Source: Smittium mucronatum (lineage: Eukaryota > Kickxellomycota > Harpellomycetes > Harpellales > Legeriomycetaceae). From it: 23,819 bases of DNA. Shown piece by piece: positions 1 through 10,808 of this stretch (its first letter is position 1; each line of letters begins with the position of its first letter). The stretch lies in assembly GCA_001953115.1 (NCBI GenBank), contig LSSL01000274.1, positions 7,531-31,349 on the forward strand, given 5' to 3'. The position numbers were made by a program, and so were the translations under genes. The notes beneath the pieces are model-generated. The model made no database searches and had not been told where the DNA came from. It saw nothing but the letters and a program-made list of their open reading frames with translations.

Positions 1-479
1 AATAAAAAAAAAATTTCTAATAATTTAGCATTCTTTTTGTCTTAGATATAAATCAAAATTTCAGCTTGAAAAGACAGATTTCTTATCATTATTGTAAATT
101 TAAAATAAATTATGGATAAAGTTAAAAAATCTTTAGCTCGTTATTTTACATTTTTTAAAGAAAAATTATAAAATATAATAAATTATTTCAAACTGAATTA
201 TAAAAAAAATTGATTGAGTTTTTTATTTTTTATTTAATGGATTTTGTATATAGATTCGATTTCAAAAATGATTGTGTAAATTAATAGAGTTATAAATCCA
301 AATAGCCAAATAGTTGACTTTATATAGTGTTACTTTTTTTGTGAAATTCAGAATTTTTCTGAAATTTTGATCATGAAACTTATCCCAACTTAAATTTTTC
401 AATAAAAACTTTCACAAAATTTTTATATACATATAAATTTTTTATGAAATATTCAGAAAAAAGATTGTGTAGCATATTC
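1..479. other. AT-rich spacer
   Basis: Very A+T-rich sequence with no reading frame of useful length on either strand and no RNA gene that I can recognise. It leads into the left copy of the dispersed repeat. The boundary is soft, because homology between the two repeat copies fades gradually around 480-570. Confidence 0.6.
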
Positions 480-1545
480 CGAAATAATAAACAGTATTTA
501 CGTATATTTTATTCAAAATATTAATCCCGATATATTATTATTTAGAATTCATTCACTATACCTTGGTATCATTTTTTTTGCGGAAACTGAAAACGGAGAA
601 ATTTATGGGGAAAAATAAGTGAATATTCTTCTAATTTATTTAACATCATAATTTTATCGGTTCAAATCGATAGATAAGCTATATTAAAAGTTAATTAATT
701 CATAAAATTATATTATTATTATTTTTTTTACTTTAAATTAATAATACATATACAAAATATACAAAATATATTAATTATATAGTTGATGATTCCCCGAAGA
801 GTTAAATACCTTACCGTGGTTTATAATCCTAATAGTATCCTTTTCGGAGTAATTCATCTTAAAATTTCAAATCTTGTTGTACTATTAATGTTTGGGGGTA
901 GTGGAGACAGCGCACAGCGATTTGCAGGACAGTTATTTTAAAGAATATACATCTCGAAACAGGAGATACCGATATTTTAACTTATATAAGACATTTTCTA
1001 TAACACATTATAGCACCAAAGGCTAAACCGTTCTCTGATCTGATTATATTTGTAGGAAAGCCATGTTGATCGTTATAAAAAAATTTAGGATCCATATTTT
1101 ATTAATCTAGTATTTAATATGCTCTTAATATAATATCATATCTTCAATAAACTATTTCTCATTTATTAAAATATTAATTTATGACCTCAGGGACTTTGGT
1201 TATAAAGCATACTTGAAGCAATGCCAAGTTTTGGTCTTTATTTTAATAGATTGAACCCATTTCTCATAGCTAGGCGTCCGATATTCTGGCAGAGGAGCTT
1301 ATTTTAGTTAGGATAAAATTATTTTCTATATATATTTTTCTTTTTTTCATATTTTTTCACTTTTTTTAATGGCATTATCTTACAAAAAAACTCCATGATA
1401 ATGAAAAATTTAAGGGTTTTTATAGCAAAATGATTTTTTTTTATTCCAAAGTGCCCATATTTTTATATAAATACATCCTTTTTTAATTAAAATTGACTTT
1501 TTTTGGTTCTATGGGGTAATTATTTATCTAAAAATACTTTTCTCT
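480..1545 (+). repeat. Unclassified dispersed repeat, copy A (decayed)
   Basis: This is one of two copies of the same repeat; the other is the reverse complement at about 14690-15830. Aligned by eye, the copies share collinear anchors in the same order: a CCTT..TGTGGTTT-like block at 806-822, CACAGCGATTTG at 913-924 followed by AGGACAG at 926-932, an identical 18-base block ATACTTGAAGCAATGCCA at 1209-1226, and a T-rich block near 1324-1355. Copy A has lost much of its G+C: 42% in 901-960 and 30% in 1201-1260, against about 50% in two lines of copy B. An AT-rich insertion lies near 720-785. Scattered stops interrupt every frame. The family is not recognised; a piece of a transposable element is the likeliest reading. 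The ends are approximate (core about 570-1360). Confidence 0.75.
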
Positions 1546-3703
1546 AATAAATATTAATTATAATAAATATTGGTTAAAATTGATTTATTTGTAGGTATTT
1601 TTACCTTTTTTCTTCAATTTTTATTATAAATTTTTTATCCCAATATTCATTTTTTATTTTCATCAAAAAAAGAATACAGCAGATCTAAAAAAATATTTAT
1701 TGATTTGTAAAAAGGGCTATTTGTATGAAAACATGTACAGTTCGAATTGATAACTCATCTAAAACTGATTTGTCATAAATAAATTTCATCCGATTTTTCT
1801 CCACCAATAATTTGGTATTTTTAAAAATTTTACAAAAAGAATATTTTTAAAAAAAAATGGCTATTTTTACTGGTTATTATTTTGATTTTAGTAGTTAATG
1901 AGCTGAATGGTTATTTGAAATACCACAATATTATTTAATATTACTAAAATAATCTACATTTAATCATAATCTTGATTAATTCGGATATGAATTTTTTTTT
2001 TCGATATATGGAATAAAGATTAAAAAAACTCGATGTTAAAATAGTTTTAAAATTATTTATTAATATATTGAACAATGTTTTATCGACTTTCAAAAAAAAC
2101 TGGCTTTTTTTAATGTAAATATATGTACAAGAAACTCTAAATATTAAGGAATTTTTTCTTGAAAACTTTTATAAACTACTTCTAAAACTCAGGCCAATGA
2201 TTAATAGATAAAAAAAGATTGCAAAAATGGCTTTTTAAGTTGAAATTTAATGCTTCAAAAATTTTCAATTTTTAAATACTAAACAGATAGCTTACATAAT
2301 TAAAAAAATTTATTTTATTATTAAAAATTTTGGTTATTCAAATAAATTCGGGAAATTTTTTACCCAGTTAGCTTATCAATATATATTCTAGTTTGCATGA
2401 GTGAATGAAAATTTAGTAATCTTTATTTTACTAAAAAAATAGTAATTATTTTTATTTTTAGTCCTTTTTGAATTAAACAATTATTAAGCAAAAAAATATA
2501 AACACCATATTAATATTCAAAAAATACTATTTAAATATTTAAAAATTCAAAAATTCAAAAATATCCTTATTATTAATCCATATCTGGAAACAGTTTAACT
2601 TTTGGGAATATTTAGACCTAAAAATGATTGTTGAAAATTCCCTTTGGACTTGTAAAATTTAATTGATCTTAAAAAATCGGTTTATTTATTTACCGTAGAA
2701 TTTAAAATTGATAATATCTAAACTCCATCAATTTTTCAGAGAATAAAATAATCAATAATAATAACCCATTTTCGTTAAAAATTGCGTGAATAAATAGAAT
2801 AATATTTAAATTTAAACTGTATAAACAATATTCTGCATATTCTGATAAGCTGAAAAAATCACCTTCAAAATTAAGATAAAATCAATACCATTACTTATTT
2901 TAATTAAAGAAAAGCTCGGAAATTTTGGATAGCAGATAAAAAAATATTTTGAGCTTTATAAAAAAATCATTTTTATTGAAAGTTACTAAATGATAAATAA
3001 TTTTTTTAATTAGATATAAAGATGATAAGAAACCTTTTTTTATCTAAAAGAGAACATTAGAAATATTTCGGAAAAAATAATGGTTTCTATATTTTAATTT
3101 TTAGTGTTAATTGATATCGTAATTAGATCCCAAATAATATTTTTTTACATTTATATTTCATCTTATTTGTAATAATTTAAAGTTTTTACTTTAGGGATGT
3201 ACAAAAAATATTTTCATAATAATATTTTGAAAAAAAAAAAAATTGAACTTTTTAAAAATTATAATTATACCATTCCATCATTTTAAACTCTTTTAAAACG
3301 TATATTCAGAGAATAAATAAATTATTAGAGCTCTTAAATATTGTTTTTCACTTTCAATCTTATTATTTTAATCTAATATACATATTTTTTGCGAATATTT
3401 TCCCGGTTTAAATAGAACTCATTACAAGTTGAAATAAATTAAAGTCCTAAGAAAGCCATAACACTGGTTTTTTTGTAATCTTCATGCTCTTTTCTTGATA
3501 ACTATGCTTTGATAATCATTGGAATTAAATTGGAAATTTTGGGACGCTAGTACTTATAAGATTTTTTATAAACTTAAACAGTACTTTCAAATTCAAATTT
3601 AAAATAAAATGCTATAATTCAAATAAATATATTTTTTTATATTTTTTTTTTGTTTTAATAAATTATGAAATACATGAAGGTTATCCTCTTAAAAAATAAA
3701 TAT

Positions 3704-3721
3704 AATAATAATAATAATAAT
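3704..3721. repeat. (AAT)6 microsatellite
   Basis: Six consecutive AAT units in AT-rich spacer. This is ordinary slippage-prone low-complexity DNA and is likely to vary in length between individuals. Confidence 0.9.
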
Positions 3722-5068
3722 TGGAAAATTTATCGTTTGTATTTATTTAACTATTGATAAAAATAGAAAAATAAGTTTAAAAAAAATGTTTTGGTTTTAT
3801 TATATTATATTACTAAAAAATTATAAGTTAAATATTTTAAATTGTGAAAGTCGATTGTGATTATTTATTAAAAATATAATATTTCAAATCTAAAAGCATC
3901 GAAAAAAAATATTTTAATTTACCAGAAAATTTTATGCACATATAATTCATGTTTATTATTTTTTCTCGATTTTAATAACTTTTGACTCAAAACCTTTATA
4001 TATATAATAATTACATTAAACAATTTTTTGAAATAAATCTTTCAAAATAATCTTAATTCCTAAGTTAAAATATAGATAACTAATTTATTTTTGAATAAAA
4101 CAGTAGATATTTTTTTTATTGAAGTTGTTTGTTAATACAATAAAATTAATCTTTTTCAGATATTAATTGATTGAAAATACCAATAATTATTTAAAAAAAT
4201 TTATTAATTAATGTTTTTCTAGGATATTTTTGGATCTATTATCTATGAAAAGGTATCCATTAAATAAATAAACTTATTAAAGCGCTTTTGATAAAAAATT
4301 TGCCTAAATTTTCATAATATATATTAATAATAGAATATTTTTGTTTAATTAATAAAGTATAAATTTTTGAAAAAATAAAATCTCAGTTTAAAATTATCAT
4401 TTTAACCGAATGATAAATATTTTTTATACGAAAATACCATCATTTATGATGAAAATTCTGAGTATAGATAAAAAATTTAATAAATACCGTATTTTTTTCC
4501 AGTAATTTTAAAAAATTAACCAAACATAAAACCACTCAATAAATATTTTAAAACCATTTTAAAAATTAAGCATGTCAATTTAGTGAATAATTAATTTTTT
4601 CAACATTTTATGACAAAAAAATGTTTGTAAATATTGTTCTATAAATTTATTAGGGCTGAAATCGCTGTTATAAATTATTTATTCAGTTTATTTATTATTA
4701 TTACATTCCTTTTAAATAAATATTTGATTTAAATGATTTTTTTGAGAAAAAAAACTTTTCTAAAGCTTAAATTACAATAATAAACATGATTTTATTTCTA
4801 ATTTTATTTTATATATTCTTTATATCAAACTGATTGTATAAAATTATTTTGGGGACTTTAATAACCAAAAAATCAAATATGAAGGTTATTTTTTGAAAAT
4901 AAACCTAAAAAATTATTATATTCGTTCTGTGAATCTATAAAAAATTAATAGCTTATTCCAAAAAAGTATTCTATTTAAATAACCCTTTGGGCTTTTTTTC
5001 CCATAATTTTAAATGAAAATTTATTATTTAGCTTCTAAGACAAATTTAAAATCAATTAAATATCTTAT

Positions 5069-5104
5069 ATTTCAAATATTCAAAATATTCAAAATATTCA
5101 AAAC
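5069..5104. repeat. Short tandem repeat, unit ATTCAAAAT
   Basis: Three near-perfect 9-base units (5078-5086, 5087-5095, 5096-5104) are preceded by a degenerate unit. It is a small minisatellite with no coding role visible. Confidence 0.85.
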
Positions 5105-5949
5105 ATATAAAAAGTTTAAATTTAACCCGAGACTACTTTTAGGAATTTCTTCATTTAAATGTATTGGTACATGAAAGTTTAAATATTTAACTTTAAAAAG
5201 ACATTTTCTTTCAAATATAGATTATAAAATTTTACTAAATCAAAAAATTATCTAAAAATAAATATTAACTAGGATAAAGAGACTTTTTTATTACTGGTTT
5301 AGATATATAAATTAAATGTATAGAAAAAAGGTTAAGCTAAAATATGAAATTAAAACGGAAATTTTTTCAACTGAATTTTTTAAAATAATCCTGTCTTAAT
5401 ATTTCATCGTAAATATTACTTTAAAATTTCGTTTTATTATTTTATGGGACTATTTTTTAATTAAATTTCAAAAATGAAAAAAAAATCCCGCTAATTTTAG
5501 TCTTTATTAACCATTCTTTTATTTTAAATCCAAAGATAATTAGAAAATTCTAAATAGTACATAAAAAATTCGTATTTATTGTAATAAGATATAAATTTTT
5601 ATGATTTACATGAATTAATTCCTAATAATATCGAGATTATTTTTCAGATTTCGACGATTAGTAACTTATAGATTTTTTTTATGTGAATTATGTAGAGTAA
5701 TTCAGATAATAAGCATTATTACTACATTTTTTCAATTGCCAAAAATTTAATTTATTGAAAAAAAATAATAATCTTGATAACATTTAAATCATTCTCTATT
5801 TTTTTGATTATTTGTACGCAATGAAAAAAATATAGATCTGATTTTTTTTTTTTTGATTTCATAAATAAGAATGAATTAAATCTAAAAAAAATAAATAAAA
5901 CCTTCTTAATTACAACATTTATACAGGTGATAATTTTTTTTTATTATAA

Positions 5950-6735
5950 TATATTATATATGTTGTACGTGATTATGATATTCATGTGGATGTGATTTTT
6001 TTTAGTGGATACTATCTCTAAGTGATCGTGACACAATTTTTTGTATCATGTTATTGGGAAAAAATAGAAATTTAATACCAAATGAAGGTTTTATGTTATC
6101 CAAAAATACAATTTAGAGTATTGATAGTCAATGAAACAGAAATTGGTTATTTTAATTATATCCAAAACATGTTATTTGTTGTCTTTTTAAGCAATTAAAT
6201 TTTTAAAGTATATTATTCGTTCTTTACTTGAGCTTTACTGATTATTTTTATAATATCTACAAACAGCTAACCATTTTATCAATATCTAATATAATTATTG
6301 GTTAGAAATCAAATATATTATCTTACATAAGATTGCTGTTTAATAATTAAATTTTTATTCGGTATCCAACATATTTTTTCACCAATTATTTTTATTATAT
6401 TCTATCCCATTGATGGTTAATTGGAATCAAAACTCTATGGTTTACATTATAATTTATATATTCTATTTGCCCAAAAAAAAAAATTACCATAGATTTAAAT
6501 CCTAAAAGCAATAAATTATTGAAATTTTTTTGCAGTCAAATTCCAATTTTATCAAAAAAAAATTTTCTGTTTTTCTTGAATTTTCCTTAAATGTAAAGCT
6601 CTTTTTATTTGTCAAAAAATATATAATTATATTTTTACCCAATAAAAACATAATTCGCAACGACATAATTCCACATCCACTTGTAATAAATCACATATAA
6701 TTAAGTATTCCACACACTTACAACAATATATATTA
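5950..6735. repeat. Imperfect inverted repeat, foldback or MITE-like
   Basis: The two ends are inverted, diverged copies of each other. GTTGTA at 5962-5967 matches TACAAC at 6719-6724. GTGGAT at 6005-6010 matches ATCCAC at 6675-6680, at nearly equal distances from the first pair (43 and 44 bases). TTATTGGG at 6051-6058 matches CCCAATAA at 6638-6645 after an indel of about 10 bases. The arms are about 110 bases long and flank about 550 bases of non-coding AT-rich DNA. A non-autonomous DNA transposon (MITE or foldback) has this architecture, which is my inference. I could not define a target-site duplication, so the outer limits are approximate. Confidence 0.45.
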
Positions 6736-8270
6736 ATTTTATGGTTATTTGACTTTTCATTATAACTACTGAACTTTTGAGACTATGAAATTAAAAAATA
6801 ACAGATTTATAACTTCTTCGATTCGAATTATTCAATTTTTTAAAATTTTAATGCAAAAAATTCTGTTATAAGGTGCTAAAGCTAATATATTAAATTAGAA
6901 TCATTCTAAAAATTCTAAAACCTGCATTTAATAAAATAATTTTGGTTAAAACCAAAAGGAAAAATTAATTTGATACCAGATTAAAAATTAAATTTTACAA
7001 TTTATTGAGACTTTTTCGAAATTTTCGTTAAAAACAACAAAAAAGGAATGGCTTTTAAAAATATTTATCTAAAATAAAATTGAAGATGCTAATAGATATC
7101 TGGTTTTAGATTTGATTTAAAAAATTAATAAAATTAATTGATAAAAAGCTAATCAATTTTTTTTCTATTTTCTAAAATTTGACTTATATTTGATTTTCTT
7201 GTCTAATCCAATTTCATATTCATTGTTTTCGTCTCTATATAACAGTCAGAAGAGAATTATATTTCAACTTTATTTATCTTAAATTGGCATATTAATTTGA
7301 AAAATAATTTTTTAAAGTTAAATACTCTATTTTTAATTCTGTTTTTTTATTATTATTAAAAATCGCTATTTAAACTAGATTTTATTAATTCTCTTGAAGT
7401 AATAAAATTAGAAAAACAATTATTTTTTAAAACATTAATCTGTTATTCAGAACCAATTTTAAACCCAATTTTAATACTATACAGAGTTATTTATTTAATA
7501 GAGGCTTAAATGAAATCATCGTATAAAATTTTTTAAAAAAAAGATTAGTCTTTTATTCATAATAATCTCCCAAATATATATTTATGAATAATTCGCTTTT
7601 TTTTTAGTATATAAAAACATAGGGTAACTTATTTCATATTAATACGATTTCTTTCAAACGAAATTTGTAAAAAAGCTAATTTAATATATAAGATAATTTT
7701 ATTTCAAACTTATTAAAATATAATTTATATATATATAACTTTCAAAGCTTCTAAATAATTTTTGCTTTAATAGTAATTTTTGAATTATTTAAGCTCGAAT
7801 CCACTGTTTTGAGCAACTTTAAATTTTAATTAATCATTATTCACTCATTCATATAATTTTGGACTAAAACACAAATATGCCCAATTAACATGTGTAAATT
7901 TTTGAGTTATTCTTCTACTAATTTTTTTTCCAATGGCTAATCATTATTTTTAATTTAATAATATTAAATAATAAAATCATCCTAAATTTTAACTACTCAA
8001 AAAAAAACAGCTACCACCCCTTTTAAAGCGTATTTACATGGCTTTTACATTATATCAGAGCCAATTTATTCTAAAAAAGTAATTTATACTTTCTTAAAGT
8101 ATAATTTTACTTGATATTTATTTTTAAGTCGTTGATATAAATAATTCTAAAGCATAAATTAATATAAATATTGATCTTACCACTCAAAAATTTGATTTAA
8201 TAATTCAAAGAATTTTAAATTATGGTTTTTAAAATGTGAAATAAGATGATTTATCTCTGATTATTATTGA
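6736..8270. other. AT-rich spacer
   Basis: Low-complexity A/T-dominated DNA between the inverted-repeat element and a possible gene relic. No RNA gene, no long frame and no repeat family are recognisable. Short TA runs occur, for example near 7726-7736. Confidence 0.55.
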
Positions 8271-8638
8271 AAAATCATTTATTCAATCGAAAAAATCGAT
8301 ACGCATTTTAAAAATATCATTAGACTCGCCAAGAAAATTAATTGAATGGTAACTTGTTGATAAAAATGTTTATTTAGACAACGTTAACCAATGGAAAATT
8401 TAAAAAAACAAATTTTTAAAAAACATTTTTCTCGTACTATTACTGTGAAAATAAATTTAAACTGGGGTGTAACTTCTTGCTAAAAATTAATATGTTCTTT
8501 GAATCAAAAAAAACCCCCTATTTCAACAATGACATCTTTGAGTTGAATAAGCCTAAGCATCCAAATGATAAAAATTTTATCATTAGCATTTCAAGAAACG
8601 GGATAAAATATCATGGGATTCAAAAAATGTTGCAGTGA
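8271..8638 (+). pseudogene. Possible relic of an unknown gene (tiled frames)
   Basis: Three plus-strand frames succeed one another here. The first is open from 8271 to a TGA at 8343-8345. The second starts at an ATG at 8391 (MENLKKQIFKKHF...) and ends at a TAA at 8481-8483. The third is open for 72 codons from 8420 to a TGA at 8636-8638 and contains MFFESKKTPYFNND and later ISRNGIKYHGIQKML. The third segment has a mixed amino-acid composition and more G+C than its surroundings, which makes it look more protein-like than most of the spacer. A single frameshifted gene could explain the order, but open runs of this length are expected by chance a few times in a window this AT-rich. No family is recognised and no promoter or partner gene is visible. 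Confidence 0.2.
8564..8584. repeat. Perfect 21-base palindrome
   Basis: Arms AATGATAAAA and TTTTATCATT are exact inverted copies around one central A. The palindrome lies inside the possible gene relic at 8420-8638. It could be an operator-like or cruciform-forming site, or simply chance in AT-rich DNA. Confidence 0.8.
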
Positions 8639-9006
8639 AGAGGCATTAGTGTATAAAAAAAGATTTATTATACTGTAAATAACGAAAAAACAAGTAACAA
8701 ATAAATTCAATGCTATATAAATAGAAATTTTCTAAAAATTCTGCTTGAATATTATCATTAGCCAATTTTATATTTATTTTCATTAAATTAAGCATCTTTA
8801 AATCAAAATTATTTTTTCAGAGAATCCATAATTCGAATTCTCTGTATATGTGGCTGATTAACGCCCCAAATCAGATAAATTTATGGTTTTTATAACCCCA
8901 AAAGAAAATATAAGTAGGATTTCGTTTTAAAGTACAATTTTTATTGACTCAACCTTCATTTAGTTAAAAGGTGGATATGCTGTGTTCATATACCGCGGGT
9001 AGCCTA
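8639..9006. other. Spacer with slightly raised G+C
   Basis: No gene is visible. The part from about 8830 to 9006 has more G+C than its surroundings, with GGCTGATTAACGCC near 8852 and ACCGCGGGTAGCC near 8992. It may be a residue of another decayed insertion, but I found no partner copy in the window. Confidence 0.4.
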
Positions 9007-9261
9007 CTAGTTCAAAAATTTATTCATGTATCTTTTTCGATTGCAATTAGGGACAATAAATAATCTTTTTGATGAATATTTCAAGTTCTGAAACAAGAAC
9101 TTGAGATTATTGGGCTTTTTTAGAAAATAAAAAACTTTTTTGCTGATTCTGAGATACAAATTTCTTCTGCTCTTAGTTCTATTTCGGGGATATAAGAACC
9201 AATAGCTTGTTTCATATATCAAAATGAATAAAAAATATTTTAAAAAAAGTAAATAAAACAT
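9007..9261 (-). CDS. Doubtful 84-residue open frame
   Basis: An ATG-initiated frame starting at 9261 encodes a hypothetical 84-residue product. The N-terminus is strongly hydrophobic (MFYLLFLKYFLFILIY), as in a signal anchor or single membrane span, followed by a basic K/R/N-rich tail ending MNKFLN. This composition is exactly what random A+T-rich DNA gives when translated (F, L, I, Y, K, N), so the membrane look is weak evidence. No domain, homologue, neighbouring gene or regulatory site supports it. Its length is near the upper end expected by chance in this window. I list it because a reader might otherwise wonder about it; I think it is probably not a gene. Confidence 0.12.
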   Translation of the reverse strand: MFYLLFLKYFLFILIYETSYWFLYPRNRTKSRRNLYLRISKKVFYFLKKPNNLKFLFQNLKYSSKRLFIVPNCNRKRYMNKFLN

Positions 9262-9860
9262 ATGAAAATTTATTATACAAAGGCATATGTGGTATACAGC
9301 TTATTAAAAAATTATTTTTCGGGAAATCTACAGAATTTTTTTTAAATATATAGGAAGCTTATCCCAAAGTGAATAATACGATAAATTAAATAAAAAATCT
9401 TTATCTCGACAAAAAAACTCAAGTTAGTAAGAAGGCCATGGCTTTTTTACTCCTCTAAAAATAATTCTCTTGAAAGATTCAATCTAACAGTCAAGAATAA
9501 ATATTTTAAATGAAAGAGTTTTGATTTAATAGTATATATCGGGTTATCAAAGAAAATAATATAAGATTTCTATTCTATCTGTAAACCAAATTTTCACATA
9601 ATGGATTATATCTATATATTTTTATCGATCTAATAATTATATAAGCTATTATCTATACGAAGAAGGTGATTTTATAGTGCATAATTGATCAAATATACCT
9701 ATAGATGAATATCTTATTTCAAATATAATTTTTTTACTTAATAATATGGATTTTTCTGGATTTTATTACATTTTTTCTCTCTTTGAAAAATATTCTATTA
9801 CTTTTTCATGTAAAAAAAATTAGAAACTGGATGGACTTATTCTGCACATGTAGAAAATTT
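9262..9860. other. AT-rich spacer
   Basis: No RNA gene or convincing frame. The minus strand at about 9730-9856 can be read in two short frames that would extend the possible relic at 9861-10154 (a segment containing ENFLHVQNKS, then a TGA at 9806-9808), but this is too short and AT-rich to annotate. Confidence 0.4.
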
Positions 9861-10154
9861 TCAAAAAAAAAAAATAAATGCATACAAATTTACTGCCCAA
9901 AATCGAATTAGATATAAAGGTAGTATTTTATATCAAAACAAGCGCTGGTCGTCCCAAAAAGAAAAAAAAGGACCTACTTTTTCTTTTGTCTCAAATTGAA
10001 ATAGAATTCGGATTTTGAAACTGTTAAAAATCCGTATACCTTTGTATTTTTTTAGGTTAAAATTTAATAAAATTACTTTTGGTTTTTTATTAATTTTAAA
10101 TCTTTTACTGAGTTGAACCATTTGTTGAATACTAATTGATGCGATCATATCCAA
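9861..10154 (-). pseudogene. Possible relic of an unknown gene
   Basis: A minus-strand frame runs from 10154 to 9861 (about 97 codons) with a single internal TGA at 9933-9935. The first part has 73 codons. Its only ATG near the beginning is at 10146-10148, two codons after the open frame begins with TTG. It reads IASISIQQMVQLSKRF, then a lysine-rich centre, then FFSFWDDQRLF before the stop. Two tryptophans, QR and DD pairs and an amphipathic start make it slightly more protein-like than random AT translation. It lies divergently next to another candidate relic at 10230-10808 on the opposite strand. No family is recognised, and chance remains a good explanation. Confidence 0.18.
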
Positions 10155-10229
10155 CTATTTGACTATTTAATGAATTATGATTTCTAAAAATACAAAACAC
10201 TGAAAAAAACTAAAAACTCAAGCTTCTGA

Positions 10230-10808
10230 TGTTTAATTGTGATTAATAAAAAAATATTAATTTTGATACAAGAAAATCTAAGAAATATAATAAAAACACA
10301 GATTTTACCATTAGAAGATATAATTTATAAATTAATAATTGAAGATGAAATAATTACTAATTTTAGATGACAGAGCAAAAAACCTCATAATTTTTTACCA
10401 TAATAGGCTTAGTTTCAAAGACACGTCCAGATATATTTTACCGAACGAATATCTAAGTGCAAAGGAATTACTAGAGTTAATCCTAAAGATATGAAGATTT
10501 AATAAATTCAATTTCGATAAATTTATTTATAGTTACAGTAGAAGATTTGAAAATATAAAGATATCCTTTAAAAAAAATTAACTCCGGTTATTTTAATAGA
10601 AGCCGAGATTTTAATCAGAAAACCCCCAAAAAAAACTCGTATACTATTAAAAAATACACATATAGATACTTTCGAGGATATTAATGCGGTATCCCAAGAA
10701 TATAAGGGGTAGAATGAGTGTGTTTATAGATTAGTTAATATAAGAAATATAAGATACATTAATCTAATAAATATGCATAAGTTGTTTTTGTTTTTGATTT
10801 TAAAGTGA
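10230..10808 (+). pseudogene. Possible frameshifted relic of an unknown gene
   Basis: Three plus-strand frames tile about 580 bases with small overlaps. Frame one is open 10230-10370 (46 codons; contains QENLRNIIKTQILPLED). Frame two is open 10354-10581 apart from one TGA at 10492-10494 (contains ILDDRAKNLIIFYHNR and FKDTSRYILPNEYLSAKELL). Frame three is open 10572-10808 apart from one TAG at 10710-10712 (contains LTPVILIEAEILIRKPPKKT and DTFEDINAVSQEYKG). Sequential same-strand frames joined by single-base shifts are the classic look of a decayed gene, and this region has more acidic residues and G+C than its flanks. The FKDTSRYILP stretch loosely recalls the exonuclease region of protein-primed family-B DNA polymerases, but that is too thin to call. 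Chance is not excluded. Confidence 0.25.

Larger units (their letters stand above)
1546..5949. other. AT-rich gene desert
   Basis: About 4.4 kb dominated by A/T homopolymers and short AT tandem repeats, with G+C down to 4 of 60 bases in 3601-3660. I found no stop-free frame worth calling, no tRNA or rRNA, and no conserved motif. It holds small microsatellites (listed separately) and a T13 run at 5842-5854. Genes with many short exons cannot be excluded by eye. Confidence 0.55.

Noticed and set aside
655..680. A tRNA T-arm-like sequence (GGTTCAAATC flanked by TATCG and CGATA).
   Set aside because: The stem register needs an eight-base loop, there is no matching acceptor stem or anticodon arm upstream, and the sequence lies within repeat copy A.
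4980..5000. ACCC-TTT-GGGCT followed by a T-run, resembling a rho-independent terminator.
   Set aside because: The stem is only three to four pairs, there is no upstream gene, and the DNA looks eukaryotic.
10354..10494. Resemblance of FKDTSRYILP to the exonuclease region of protein-primed family-B DNA polymerases, which with the inverted repeats would hint at a Polinton-like element.
   Set aside because: It is a single short resemblance with no polymerase motifs (SLYP, DTD) found nearby, which is not enough to assign.
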